Assembly: GCA_022606425.2 (NCBI GenBank)
Contig: JAHDVF020000524.1
Coordinates: 744,001-808,000, forward strand
DNA from: Lepidostoma basale
Taxonomy: Eukaryota > Arthropoda > Insecta > Trichoptera > Lepidostomatidae
Direction of reading: 5' to 3'
DNA: 64,000 nt
Shown here: positions 32,128 to 42,399 of the stretch, one piece after another
How the letters are laid out: the number at the start of each line of letters is the position of its first letter
How positions within the stretch are numbered: position 1 is the first letter of the stretch
Translations under genes and position numbers: made by a program
Notes under the pieces: generated by a model
What the model was told of the DNA's origin: nothing
The model's database searches: none
The model's input: the letters and a program-made list of their open reading frames with translations, nothing else

Positions 32128-32510
32128 CAATAATTAAATTAAGGATCAGATTAAACCTGACCATAATTTTTTTATTTTCTATGAAAATGTTTATCATAAA
32201 ATATACAATCTAGTTTAATTCAGTGAACCTAGTTTTAACAGACTTTAAACTCAAGGTTCTTAAGAATAAAAAAATAAACTTTTTTGGAAATTTATATTAG
32301 TGTTCGGCTGACATTACGCTCCTTTTATACTGTACAATAAACAATTTAATAGCTAAAGCAAATTCAAACGACCTGTTGTATACAAAAAAGAACAAATTAA
32401 TATCTTATTGAACGCTAAGGCATTAAACACTGTGGAATTCCATAGTAATATACTGAGGAAATGGAAAAATAATTTGTTTAATCCATTAATTATTAAAAAA
32501 ACTATTAAAA

Positions 32511-32540
32511 ACACGTTTCGGAGGATACCTCCATCTTTAG
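32511..32540 (-). ncRNA. hammerhead-like motif, family HH-3
   Basis: Minus strand: ACAC, CTAAAGA, T, perfect stem GGAGG/CCTCC with loop TAT, GAAAC, GTGT. The stem III palindrome and H17 (ATGTC) have been lost by a deletion. Confidence 0.45.
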
Positions 32541-32656
32541 GTGTAAAAATATAATAAAAACTAAACAAAGAGAGACTTACATAAAAACGCATTTAAATTC
32601 GATACAATAATTCAAATTTTATGGGTCTTTCATTGTTTAGTTTTTAATATATTTTT

Positions 32657-32695
32657 ACACCTGAAGATGGAGTTATCCTTCGAAACATGTCGTGT
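32657..32695 (+). ncRNA. hammerhead-like ribozyme motif, best-preserved copy (HH-3)
   Basis: In order: ACAC (stem I), CTGAAGA (C3 to A9), T (extra base), GGAG / TTATC / CTTC (stem II; one G-U pair), GAA (G12-A14), ACATGT (self-complementary stem III, A15.1 to U16.1), C (H17), GTGT (stem I partner). Every invariant hammerhead residue is present and the predicted cleavage triplet is GUC, between 32691 and 32692. The one departure is the unpaired T at 32668. Stem III is too short to close in cis without strain; in known minimal hammerheads such as newt satellite RNA, two molecules pair. Activity is not shown by sequence. Confidence 0.6.
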
Positions 32696-32794
32696 TTTTT
32701 TAATATTTATTTAATAATTAGTGGATTAAACAAGTATATTTTCAATTTTCTAAGTAAATTAAAATCTGAATACTATTTTACCCGCCAAAACTCT

Positions 32795-33080
32795 TCTTTA
32801 ATTATCCCTCTTCACTCGCCCATCCTTCGAAAATATACATTTCAAATATATAAATTCATCCACTTGATCCAGATTTTTTCCGTTCATGCTAAATTTGCAA
32901 AGACTGTCATGCTTATCTCTTTTTCGAAAATCATTACCTTGGACACGAGCGACGAGCGTGCATTTTATGATGTAAATGGAGCCTAGAAAGGTAGGTATGC
33001 CAGGACAGGGCAGTGTGGCGGTCCATCCTCTCTGCCAACCCCTCCTGTGAAACGTTGAGATGGTTAGTTCATTAGTTCTT
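32795..33080. mobile_element. two LINE-A/B fragments in opposite orientation
   Basis: 32795-32945 (-) encodes KVMIFEKERSMTVCKFSMNG and KNLDQVDEFIY-type codons, the region seen at 14160-14260. 32960-33080 (+) is a 3' end with GATGTAAATGGAGCCTAG, GTGTGGCGGTCCATCC and TTAGTTCATTAGTT. They join head-on near 32950. Confidence 0.7.
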
Positions 33081-33480
33081 TACCTTTAACTTATTCGAAG
33101 AAGATATCATGAAAGGCTTAAGTATCTAAAATCCAAACTAACATTAGTCTAAAAGTGCTCCTGCAAATCAAAATTACGAACTCTTTGTTTAAAATATAAC
33201 ATAAATCGCAACAGTAACATAAATCGCACAGTTTCATACAAATTGTATTAAACGCATCAATTACATCCTTTCCCGGTGAATCCTTGGATTTATTGCATTT
33301 CAAGAAAATGTTCTGACCAAGTTTGGTATCGTGTCGTGTTTGAAGAATATTCCTTTACGGAAACGAGAAACTCTTCACGACATGGAGTGGGTGGCGCTTC
33401 TAACAAGTTGCTATTTACCGGGAATATTTATAGTTTTTGAACAATGATGTTAAACTCCCTATTGAATAAAAACGCCTGTT
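33081..33480. other. unassigned stretch
   Basis: Nothing recognised. Confidence 0.4.
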
Positions 33481-33484
33481 TTCT

Positions 33485-34680
33485 CTTTTAATATTATTTT
33501 TTGGAATGACATGTTTTGCCTTTCAAAGACATTCGATAATCAAATCAAATCAAATCAGTTTATTAACTCAAAAGACATTACAAACAGCATAAATGTTTAA
33601 GGCATCTCTTGAGTACAGGTAAAATATTATATACATACAACACAATACCAGGAACGCATGAGAGATGGTTCCGTCGAGTTCGAGTTTACTAAAGTCACGA
33701 GTATTTGTCTTCTGAACGTACTTTCACAAATATGAAAGACATCGATCTCCGAGGTAATCTTGTTCAGCAAATTGATTGCTCTTCCCACCGCCATTATTAG
33801 AGGCAGGTTGGTTCTTGCGACCGGAAGAAAGAATAGTCTATGCTGTCGCTGTCGGAGATATCTAGCAGGGAAAAAATGCCGACTTCCTCCAGCACGGCTG
33901 AGTTATCGAAATATCCCATGATTAATCTAAAGTAATGGGTTATGAGATGCCCATCTCTTCGAAGTTGCAGAGAGTTGGTCCCCAGCAATCCCAAAAGAAA
34001 TGCCGTGGAATAGAGCCACGGACTACTACCATACTCTCTCAAGTAGAGATACCTCAGAATTTTTAATAACCCTTTCTAGCCTAACGGAATTTCTCGCCTC
34101 GTGAGGACTCCATATCACAGAACTACTTTCGAGTCTGTACCGAACCAATCCGTTGTATAGGACTCTGATAATGCCTTAGGCAATAAAGGCTAATGATTTG
34201 ACTTTTGAAAGCCTTGTGATAATGTAATGATTGAACTAAAATTAATTTTAAATCATTCATTTATCACTGGTTAGCTATTTGGTTAAATATATTTTATTGT
34301 TTCTTGAACAATGATATAAAACTTTACATTTTAAAATTTATACGAATTAAAACACCTGTTTTCTAGAAGTATTATTTTATTTCATAGGAAGACAAGTTTA
34401 GCCTTTCTAAAGAATTATTAAGTGTGATATTGCCTTAGAAAGGCAAAAAATGTCATTCCCAGTAAATATATTATTAAAACTTCGAGAAAACAGACGTTTT
34501 CGCGAAAACGCATGTTTTCTAGAATTTTTATTTTATTTTATAAGAATGACATGTTTCGCCACGCCGATAAAATAACAAATTCAACATCTAGTAATGCCTT
34601 AGCAACGCGAAACATGACTTTCCCATATGATATAATAAAACTTCTTGAAAACAGACGTTTTCATTCTATTTAATAAGAAA
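33485..34680. repeat. HH-9 palindromes, one split by LINE-F
   Basis: Left arm GACATGTTTTGCC (33508-33520) and right arm GATAATGCCTTAGGCAATAAAGG (34167-34189) belong to one palindrome, separated by LINE-F. Two further inverted pairs follow, centred near 34420 and 34585. Confidence 0.7.
33541..34166 (-). mobile_element. LINE-F copy with GATAAT target duplication
   Basis: 3' UTR (CAAATCAAATCAAATC, then CCAGGAACGC) at 33541-33790. The ORF end follows at 33797-34150 (MREYGSSPWLYSTAFLLGLL, LRRDGHLITHYFRLIMGYF, then decayed VGIF). GATAAT at 33535-33540 and 34167-34172 fixes both ends; 5' truncated. A frameshift precedes MREYG. Confidence 0.85.
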
Positions 34681-34799
34681 TTAATTGTTTCTGAAACAGT
34701 GACATAAACTTCATAGTAAGAATTATATTACAATGTAAATAAAAAATCAGTTTTCTACAATAATGAAAATATAAAAAATTTTATACGAAATTTCATTTT

Positions 34800-35065
34800 T
34801 TTAAATATATTTATTGTGCTTACTTGTGTTTCGGTCTTCTGGTCACCATACACCATTAGAACACCAGAATATGGCAGCAAGCTGCCGAAACCAGTCGACG
34901 ATAAACACAATTGAAAGCACACTGAAAGCATACGAGTATAATAATAAAGAAATTTTGACACATTGAAAGCATACGAGTATAATAATAAAGAAATTTTGCA
35001 TAAATTTTTTTTTTTTTCATTATTTAAAATGAACTTCTACGAATAAATTTCAATAAAAAATATAA
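34800..35065. repeat. HH-7 element remnant
   Basis: ACTTGTGTTTCGGTCTTCTG (34825) and a plus-sense motif at 34865-34896 form a collapsed inverted pair. A duplicated CATACGAGTATAATAATAAA (34930, 34970) and the ATTTAAAATGAACTTC end follow. Confidence 0.6.
34865..34896 (+). ncRNA. hammerhead-like motif, family HH-7, decayed
   Basis: CAGAATA, T, perfect GGCAGC/GCTGCC stem, GAA, ACCAGT, C. Confidence 0.4.
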
Positions 35066-35067
35066 GT

Positions 35068-35760
35068 TTTCTAGAATGTTTTAAATATTTTATAGGATTA
35101 AGAAATAGTTTAAGAGCTGTGTTACTAACTAACTAACTAACTAACCATCACGCCGTCTCCCCGAAGGGGTAGGCAGAAAGAATGGACTGCCACACTTTTC
35201 TTTCCTGACATATTTCTCTCGCTTCCTCAACATTCATACATCGTGTCATGCACGCGCGTCGATTTCTCTGACTCCTCACACGGCCGACATTCAATATTTG
35301 ATTTATTTGATCGTGCCACGTTTTCCTCGGTCTTCCTCTATTTCTGGTTCCATTTACATCATTAACATATAATTTTTTTACCATTCTTTCTTCATTCATT
35401 CTTTCCATATGTCCAAACCATCTTAATGATCCTTTCATTATTTTGTTCATGACACCATCATTCGAACCGCATTCACTTCTTATATTTTCATTCGACACTC
35501 TATCATACACAGAATATCCACACATTCGTCTAAGAGATCTCATTTCTACAGCATTTATTCTACTTTCATTCTTCTTTTGCCAGTTCCATGCTTCGCTTCC
35601 ACACATTAGAGTCCGTAGAAGAACACCATTGTGCACTGCCATTCTAGCTTATTTGGATAGGTTTTTGTTTAGTATTATATTATAATGTAAATAAAAAACC
35701 GGTTTTCTAGAATGTTTATAATATTTTATAGGAGTTAGAAATAGTTTAAAAGTTGTGTTA
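35068..35760. repeat. diverged direct repeats flanking a LINE-A copy
   Basis: TTTTCTAGAATGTTTTAAAT to GCTGTGTTA (35062-35123) recurs as TTTTCTAGAATGTTTATAAT to GTTGTGTTA (35703-35762), with about eight differences. The LINE-A copy lies exactly between them. Confidence 0.7.
35124..35672 (-). mobile_element. LINE-A copy with intact C-terminal reading frame
   Basis: Tail of (CTAA) repeats at 35124-35142. Minus-strand ORF 35642-35148 (164 codons) is uninterrupted: MAVHNGVLLRTLMCGSEAWN, ESRINAVEMRSLRRMCGYSV, GVMNKIMKGSLRWFGHMERM, VNDVNGTRNRGRPRKTWHDQ, CMNVEEAREICQERKVWQSI, ending SAYPFGETA. This is the part downstream of the polymerase domain. With the lack of stops and the long tail, this is the youngest-looking copy. 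Upstream sequence reaches KNLSK before truncation. Confidence 0.9.
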
Positions 35761-35764
35761 ATTA

Positions 35765-36690
35765 ATTAAATTTGTATAGTTGTGAAATCTTGTTCGATCT
35801 CTATTAGGTAAGTCCTCTTGAGGCTGCACCACCATTAGACCATTAGATGTTCCATGTTGTTTTGGCGGTAACTAGCCAAGTCAGGATTTCTGCACGGTAC
35901 ATTATATTGTGGGAGTGCGGATTGATTAACTACCTAACATATAAATTGTCTGGCAAATAACACGATTCGTTGTGATGCAGTTTCAATTATATTGTAAGTA
36001 GGGGAAAGAGAGGCATACTGGACCCTCTAGGCGCAGAGATTAACCACGAAGTGTCCGTTGAATGTTTATGTTCATTTCAATGCTTGTCATACAAATATGC
36101 AACATTATAAATTTAAATAATTGAAAGCCACAAAGTCATAAATGATTTTTTGACATAAATAGACATAAACTTAAAATGGACGTCACAGATTTTTATGATA
36201 TTACGATTTATTTAAATAGTCCATTGTTTTGGCTGAAACACTATGATACTGTTAAAATATAAAACGCTGTTTATGGTACCACATCTTTTTTTTATTATTA
36301 GCCTCAGCCTATGTTGACTTCACCAGGTGTAATTTTTTCAACTGTTTTAATTAATTTTCGTGATTTTTCGAACCTTTATGTGCATTTGTTCCAATGTCAA
36401 TTTGAGAGATTTCTTTGATAGCATTTTGAAATTCTTGCTGAAGTTGATTTAGGTACCTAATTACAGTTAATAAATAAAAAATGATACTTATTATTCATAG
36501 GAAAAAAAAGATTAAAATCAAAATAGCCGTCGCAAAAAAAATTTTTTTTTTACATAGATTATATATTATATAGGTAATATATTTTTTAATTTTGATGATT
36601 ATAAGGTCTAAATAATATGGCGCTTCATAATGGCGATTTTTTTATGAATTAAAATACTAATAAGTACGAACTCTAGAAGATTTATTATAG
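35765..36690. repeat. decayed HH-5 element and unassigned DNA
   Basis: 35765-36100 unassigned. 36190-36350 (-) carries TAGTCCATTGTTTTGGC and GTTGACTTCACCAGGTGTAA, the outer and motif parts of HH-5, too mutated to score a core. The 36360-36470 spacer words recur at 41590-41850 and 48490-48590. Confidence 0.5.
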
Positions 36691-37013
36691 TTTATTGGGA
36701 TGACATGTTGTTTCGCCTTTCTAATGCATTAACATACGTTTTTATTGAGACACCGGTGGGAAGAGCAATTAGTCTGCTGAATGCGATTTCCTCGGAAATC
36801 GACGTCTTTCATGTTAGTGAAAGTACGTTCAGGGGACAAATACTCTTGACTTTGGAAAGTATCTTGTCTTCCTAATGTCGAACCATCACTAATGCGTTCC
36901 TGGTATTATATTGTATGTGTATAATATTTTACCTGTACTCAATAGATGCCTTAAACATTTATGCTGTTTATAATGTCTTTTGAGTAAATAAACTGATTTG
37001 ATTTGATTTGATG
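36690..37013 (+). mobile_element. HH-9 scrap followed by LINE-F 3' UTR
   Basis: 36700-36735 has GACATGTTGTTTCGCC. 36752-37013 has CGGTGGGAAGAGCAATTAG, AATGCGTTCCTGGTATTATA and the terminal TTGATTTGATTTGATTTGAT. Confidence 0.8.
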
Positions 37014-37173
37014 CCATGTTTTTCTCTCTCTTTGACACCATATTCCATTCACATCGTTAACGTACACTTTCTTAACTATTCCTAGTTAATCCATACGTTC
37101 CGTGTTAAATATGTATGCCTCGCTTTGCCCACTCCTTCAGGAAAATGCCACGATGGTCAATTAGTTAGTTAGT
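37014..37173. mobile_element. LINE-A scraps, both orientations
   Basis: 37014-37105 is minus-sense (CATGTTTTTCTCTC, CACATCGTTAACGTACAC). 37106-37173 is plus-sense, ending CACGATGGTCAATTAGTTAG. Confidence 0.6.
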
Positions 37174-37530
37174 GAACATACGAAAAAGTTTTTTCTACAA
37201 CAGGTCAATGTTTTCGCTGTTTTTCAGCCAGAATATTTTCATTCGATTGAAACGTTTCCAATTAGTTGAGCACTTATTTCTCTCGCAGATATCGCCTCGT
37301 CATTCCGCGCATTTTTAAAGTCTTACCCGAATCGAGTTCCAATTTAAAAGTTTAATTTTTGTAATTTTATTTATCTGTTTTGCGATTTCCCATATTCTTT
37401 GATTGCAATTTTTTCAATCGATATCGTTCTTCGAGTCATCCATTATAATTACGTTGCAGGGGTTTTTGTTAAAAAATTCTTGAATCTTCAAATAAATTCT
37501 ACATGATAATAAAAAAATTAACGTTCTTTC
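37174..37530. other. unassigned AT-rich stretch
   Basis: Nothing recognised. Confidence 0.4.
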
Positions 37531-37531
37531 C

Positions 37532-37776
37532 CTTCTTCCTTCTTCTTCTTCTTCTTCCTCAGCCTATTCCCGTCCATTCCTGGACAAAGGCCTTCTCCAT
37601 TCGCTTCCATGTCACTCTGTCATGTGCAGACTGCATCCATCCATTCCGACGTGTCTGTTCAGCGCATCCTTCCACCGTAGTTGCGGTCGCCAGTCTTCTT
37701 GTCCACTTTTCATCTGAGCTTCTAGTTACGTGACCTGCCCATTGCCATTTTAAAGTCGCCACCCGGTGGATGATGT
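37532..37776 (-). mobile_element. RTE-C 3' end with GAAG tail
   Basis: Minus strand: HRVATLKWQWAGHVTRSSDE, KWTRRLATATTVEGCAEQ, QSAHDRVTWKRMEKAFVQEW, TGIG, stop, then GAAGAAGAAGAAG (37540-37556). WAGHV and FVQEWTGIG mark the family's end. Confidence 0.85.
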
Positions 37777-37798
37777 GATAGTCCAAAAATAAAGAAAA

Positions 37799-37874
37799 GA
37801 AAAATGGGACAGTCCATTATTCCTGCCTACCCCTTCGCAAAGATGGCGTGATGGTTAGTTAGTTAGTAAGTTAG
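37799..37874 (+). mobile_element. LINE-A 3' tip
   Basis: GGGACAGTCCATTATTCCTG, GATGGCGTGATGGTTAGTTA, TTAG repeats. Confidence 0.75.
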
Positions 37875-37879
37875 GTTTG

Positions 37880-38460
37880 TTTTATAATCTTTTTTGGATT
37901 AATTATCGATCGATATATTAAGAAAAATAATGATAAATACAGTCAAAATTGGTAATTATGCAGATGGTGGTACTGACTTAATTTGCTCGTTAAAAGCATT
38001 GCTCATTATATCAGAGAATAGATTTTTTGACTGTATTTAAATTAATTTACAACTATGAAAGATTCTACCAAGAAATTTCTTAAACCAAAATTCAAGGTAT
38101 TGGGAAGAGTTTATTCATATTACCGCCTTATTCATACGATATCCATCGGCATTAGTCAGCTTCTTTAATCATTCATGTATATACGAGTACACAATCAAAG
38201 CAATTTTAAATGTTCTCACGATGCTTACTTCTTCAAATATAACTGTAAGTTAAGCTTATAATTTTATAATCAATCATCTGATCCGTTCTATGAATATAAT
38301 TTCATCTACGGTACACCTTCAATAAGTTGAATATCACGTGAAAATAACGTTATTTTTTTAAAAATTGGTATATAGTATTTAATGATACTTGAAAAATGCT
38401 CTAAAACTCCGTATAAAATAATTAAATACCATTAAAACGTCAATTTCATATGCTTTAATC
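37880..38460. other. unassigned AT-rich stretch
   Basis: Nothing recognised. Confidence 0.4.
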
Positions 38461-38469
38461 ATATATTTT

Positions 38470-38800
38470 ATGAGAATTATACGTTTCGCCTTGTTGACAC
38501 ATAATGAAATGTAGCAAAAATCAAACGCATAGCTATTTATATACCCGAGTTAATCGAGCAAAATACAGGACTTTTAGGTAATTAATGTGGTTTTGAAAAA
38601 AATATTAAATTTAATAAAAATTTCTTTACGATTAATATAAATGAAAACGTCTGTCTTCTAGGAGTTTTATTAAGTAAATTTTATGTCTTGATGTCACATA
38701 GAAGGACTAAACATGTCATTCCATAAAAATAACTAAATAAAACTCCCAGAAGACAGTCGTTTTCATTTATATTATTTATTAATTATGGAGTTTTACATAA
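38470..38800. repeat. HH-9 palindrome remnants
   Basis: TTATACGTTTCGCCTTG at 38477; AAAACGTCTGTCTTCTAGGAG at 38643 is answered by CTCCCAGAAGACAGTCGTTT at 38743. Arms about 60 bp. Confidence 0.65.
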
Positions 38801-38829
38801 TTGTTACAGAAACAATGAATATATAAATA

Positions 38830-38905
38830 TTTCGGGAGATGCCTATTGGTGGCGATGAGGTTCACAACCCATCACATCGCGTCTCACGCGATGGCGAAAA
38901 ATATG
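38830..38905 (+). mobile_element. SINE-Q head fragment
   Basis: GGGAGATGCCTATTGGTGGC, GATGAGGTTCACAACCCATC and GCGTCTCACGCGATGGCG, as at 48785 and 49738 (-). Here the 3' partner is not the LINE-A tip but unrelated DNA, then a LINE-A copy. Confidence 0.7.
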
Positions 38906-38943
38906 AAACATTCAAATTAATTAATAATTGTGGAGACATAACA

Positions 38944-39234
38944 ATGAAAGGATCATTAAGATGGTTTGGACACATACTGAATGAAGAGTGAATGGTAAAA
39001 AAAGTTTATTTTAACGATGTAAATGGAACTAGAAATAGAGGAAGACAGAAAAAAACGTGGCACGACCAATTGAATCAAATATTGAATGTCGGCCACGTGA
39101 GGAGTTGGAGAAATCGACGTGTGTGCATGATACGACGTATGAATGTTGAGGAAGCGAGACAAATATGTTAATATGTCAGGAAAGAAAAGTGTGGCGTCCA
39201 TTCTCTATGCCTACCCCTTGGATGGCTAGTTAGT
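38944..39234 (+). mobile_element. LINE-A 3' fragment
   Basis: ATGAAAGGATCATTAAGATGG, AACGATGTAAATGGAACTAG, GTGTGGCGTCCATTC, ending TGGATGGCTAGTTAGTTTG. Confidence 0.8.
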
Positions 39235-39467
39235 TTGTTTTATCTTCCATTAAGGGTTTTCAGTAGAATCATTAGATTAGTACATACGAGTATGTAATGA
39301 TTTTGTCAATATTTACATACTCGTAGATTCAGTTACATACACTTCTGTGTCCCGAAACATGTTTGTAACTAAACTGTTTTTAACTAACTGTAAAATAAAC
39401 TGTTTTGATATCTACTGTATTTTTTTTTAAGTATGCAGCTTTATTTTGTTATTATAAAAGCTAATAG

Positions 39468-39965
39468 AGCAGTCTCGAAAGTAGTTCTGTGATATGGAGT
39501 CCGCACGAGGCGAGATATTCCCTTATGCTGGAGAGGATTCAAAAAAAAATTCTGAGGTATCTCTACATGAAGGAGTATGGTAGCTATCCATGGCTCTATC
39601 CCACAGCGTTTCTTTTGGAAATGTTGGGGTTTAATTCTCTGCAACTTCGTAGAGACGGGTTTCTCATAACTCATTTCTTTAGATTAATTAGGGGATATTT
39701 TGAAAACTCAGCCGTGCTGGAGGCTGTAGGTCTTTTTGTTCCCGACCGATATCTCCGACAGCGTCAGCATAGATTGTTGTTTCTTCCGGCAATAATCAAA
39801 TTGACCAACACAATTCACTTATACACGAAATATCTCCAAATTGACGGGAGCACCATATGAACCAAACCAAATTTTTAAAATCAGAACCAATGAAGTAACA
39901 ATGAATACCTTAAACTGTTATTATGTTTTTAATATCTTTTGAGTGAATAAATAAACTGATAAACT
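39468..39965 (+). pseudogene. LINE-F ORF C-terminus
   Basis: Plus strand: DMESARGEIFPYAGEDSKKN in a shifted frame, then ILRYLYMKEYGSYPWLYPTA, FLLEMLGFNSLQLRRDG, FLITHFFRLIRGYFENSAVL, VGLFVPDRYLRQRQHRLLFL. This is the C-terminal region after the reverse transcriptase of a jockey/CR1-like element. The 3' UTR is shortened (TTTGAGTGAATAAATAAACTG). Compare the copies at 33541 and 60905. One frameshift near 39545. Confidence 0.8.
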
Positions 39966-40525
39966 AATAATGTTTTTTTTTTATTTCAGATAAATCAACA
40001 TACGGATCCTTCAAAGAATTATGAGTCTTAATGTTGAAAAGTCGTAGAATGCCATAAAAACATAAGTTTTTACAGAAAAAAAACATATAATCGGTTTGAA
40101 TAAACATACAATTAATTACTCACGATAAATCTTCGCATCCTAAATAAACACTGTGTCGAAGTTTTAATAATTTCGCATAAACCTGTATGAAGCTTTTTTT
40201 TTAACAATGTGACAATTCCCGCTTTTTTATAGTGTCAAAATTAACAAGGTAAACGAATTTATATTGTTGGGATATTATATCATCATTTGCATACTGGCCG
40301 CTCATGCAAATTGCTTTTGTCGAATAAGTCATATGTTTGCATATCATTTATACTACGATATATCCATGTACAATAATAATAACCAATTCTATCGAATACG
40401 CATATTAATCACACCCATTTATTATCGTTGGTTTGGTTACTAAATATTGGATTAATTTCGTGTAAACAACAATGTAATGTCAGGTTAGAATCGACAGTGA
40501 AAAATTATTAGATTAATGTATAACA
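39966..40525. other. unassigned AT-rich stretch
   Basis: Nothing recognised. Confidence 0.4.
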
Positions 40526-40527
40526 AC

Positions 40528-40745
40528 CATCGTGGCAGAGTGGTAAGAGCTCTGACACCTATACAAAAGGTCCCGGGTTCGATTCCTGGTGATGGCAGTG
40601 TTTATGTCACACTGCATTGGTCTAGTGTAGAATTCGGGTGATAATAAAATTGCGATAGATTAGCTAACTATCACATATCATTTTGAATCAATTTATTATA
40701 ATATAAAATAAAAAATTGTATGCAAATGATCTGTTGTATACAATT
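40528..40745 (+). mobile_element. SINE-1 copy (subtype b)
   Basis: A box TGGCAGAGTGG, B box GGTTCGATTCC, GGTCTAGTGTAGAATTCGGG, and the end ATGATCTGTTGTATAC. Confidence 0.85.
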
Positions 40746-40747
40746 TA

Positions 40748-41210
40748 TTTTCCCAGAAGGGTAGGCAGAGAGAATGGACTGCCACATTACTTTATTCTGA
40801 CATACCTCTCTAGCTTGCTCCACGTTCGTACAGCGAGTGACTTCTAATATGTTGGACTTTTATAATTTGATTAATTCGGTCATGCCAAGTTTTTCTTGGT
40901 TTTCTACATACGATTTCGTACTCCATTCACATCGTTACCGTATACTTTCTTAACCATTATTTCTTTGTCGATGCGTTCTGAGTTTCCAAACCAACGCAGT
41001 GATCCTTTCAACATTGTTAATAATTATTTCTTCCGCTCTACATTAATGTCAGCATTTGAAATTCTGTCGTACATCGTTTTACCACATAAACGTCTAAGGG
41101 ATCTATGTCTATCGCATTTATTCTGTTCTCATCCTTCTTATACCAGTTCCATACTTTGCTTACATAGATAAAGATTGGAACTAAAACTCAATTATAAACG
41201 GCCATTTTTG
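40748..41210 (-). mobile_element. LINE-A' fragment
   Basis: Begins CCCAGAAGGGTAGGCAGAG without the tail. It runs through decayed RT C-terminus to CTTATACCAGTTCCATACTT. Abuts the SINE-1 at 40528-40745. Confidence 0.75.
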
Positions 41211-41524
41211 GAATGAAGATAATTTATTCCTAAATAGGTTTTATACGCGACACGGTCCCCGATTGTTGCTTAGATAATAACAATTTTCAGTTGAATTCTA
41301 TTTATCATAACTGGTTACTTTTTGCTTCTGAAAAATCTTTGCAATCTTTTTTATGACGTCTTTTGTATCAATTAAAGCTTCAGTTAAAGACACAGTGCTT
41401 TTTTACAGTTTATCTTTGAGTATCGATTTTTATATCTGGAGACATGCAGTCTGCATACTAAAATATATTATACCTATTAATGAAAAAACTTTGATTTTTG
41501 TATCACAATTGTATTTTATTTTAC

Positions 41525-41570
41525 GACAGCTGTTTCAGCAACCAACGTTGACATCATCAGGTGTTATAAA
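41525..41570 (-). ncRNA. hammerhead-like core, family HH-5
   Basis: Minus strand: CTGATGA, T, stem GTCAAC/GTTGCT (imperfect), GAA, ACAGCTGT, C, then GTAAAATAAAATAC. Box and cleavage triplet GUC are intact. Confidence 0.55.
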
Positions 41571-41898
41571 AATATATTAAATGTAAAATTTTCGTGATTT
41601 TTCGAATCTTTATGTGTATTTGTTCCTATGTCAAATTTATTATGTTTCATCGTTTTTGACTTTTTAATATGTGTAATTGTTCCTTCTAATTACTGTTTTA
41701 TTATTATTATTAAATTTTCCACGATTAATATTTTCTCCTATAAATAGTAACTAACCGTTTTAATTAAAATATTTAGGTACCTAACTCAGCAAGAACTTCA
41801 AAATTATATAAAAAAATATTCAAATTGACAAAGGAACAAATACACATAAAGATTCGGAAAATTACGAAAATTTTACATTTGACATATTATTGTAACAC

Positions 41899-41934
41899 CT
41901 GATGATGTCAACATTGGTTGATGAAACAGCTTTC
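41899..41934 (+). ncRNA. hammerhead-like core, family HH-5
   Basis: CTGATGA, T, GTCAAC/GTTGAT, GAA, ACAGCTTT, C. One base of the stem III palindrome is mutated. Confidence 0.5.
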
Positions 41935-42234
41935 GTAAAATAAAATACAATTGTGATACAAAAAACAAAGTTTTTTGATTAACAGTTATAAAATGTTAAA
42001 GTATCATAGTGTTTCGTCCAAAACAATGGACTATTTAAAATATATTAATTACAGCGAAAAAAACATGAAAATTTGAAACAAAATTCAATAAGAATATGTG
42101 TTTGTGATTCGCAGTGAATAAAGTGATGAAAAGCGAAAAATTGTGATACTCCAATTCAGAAATCTAAAGTGATTGTGAGTTGTGGAAGGTGTTATTGTCG
42201 ATGAGAGTTTAAATGGTGTGGTCTGTGGATGATG

Positions 42235-42377
42235 AAGAGGTCCAAGTCTTACAGCTGGCTGCAGCAGCTACTTAAGGTCAAGGGCATCCCTGAGGGTCAG
42301 GAAGTTGATCCATCTGATGAAGAGGAGTGGCCCCAGACCTCAACTGTGTCCGGGAATCCGGATATTAATCGGTAAGT
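42235..42377 (+). other. candidate coding exon ending in a splice donor
   Basis: A GC-richer open stretch reading KSYSWLQQLLKVKGIPEGQE, VDPSDEEEWPQTSTVSGNPD, INR, followed by GGTAAGTG. The acidic SDEEEW run resembles N-terminal regions of some piggyBac-type transposases, but this is a loose likeness. The downstream partner exon is not visible; a mariner relic follows. Low confidence. Confidence 0.25.
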
Positions 42378-42399
42378 GATATTGCAATTAAGAACTGTA

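Larger units (their letters stand above)
32345..32790. repeat. HH-3 inverted-pair element
   Basis: A minus-sense motif at 32511-32540 and a plus-sense motif at 32657-32695 lie about 115 bp apart. Shared outer words: ACTTAGAAAATTGAA-type and TTAATCCATTAATTATTAA against TTAATAATTAGTGGATTAA (32456-32494, 32700-32730). A SINE-1b scrap (CAAACGACCTGTTGTATAC) sits at 32365-32385. Confidence 0.65.
41500..42050. repeat. HH-5 inverted-pair element
   Basis: Left motif (41525-41570, -) and right motif (41899-41934, +). Inner arms TTATGTGTATTTGTTCC (41610) and GGAACAAATACACATAA (41838) are complementary. The outer end is TTGTGATAC, then AAAACAATGGACTATTTAAA at 42019. Confidence 0.75.
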
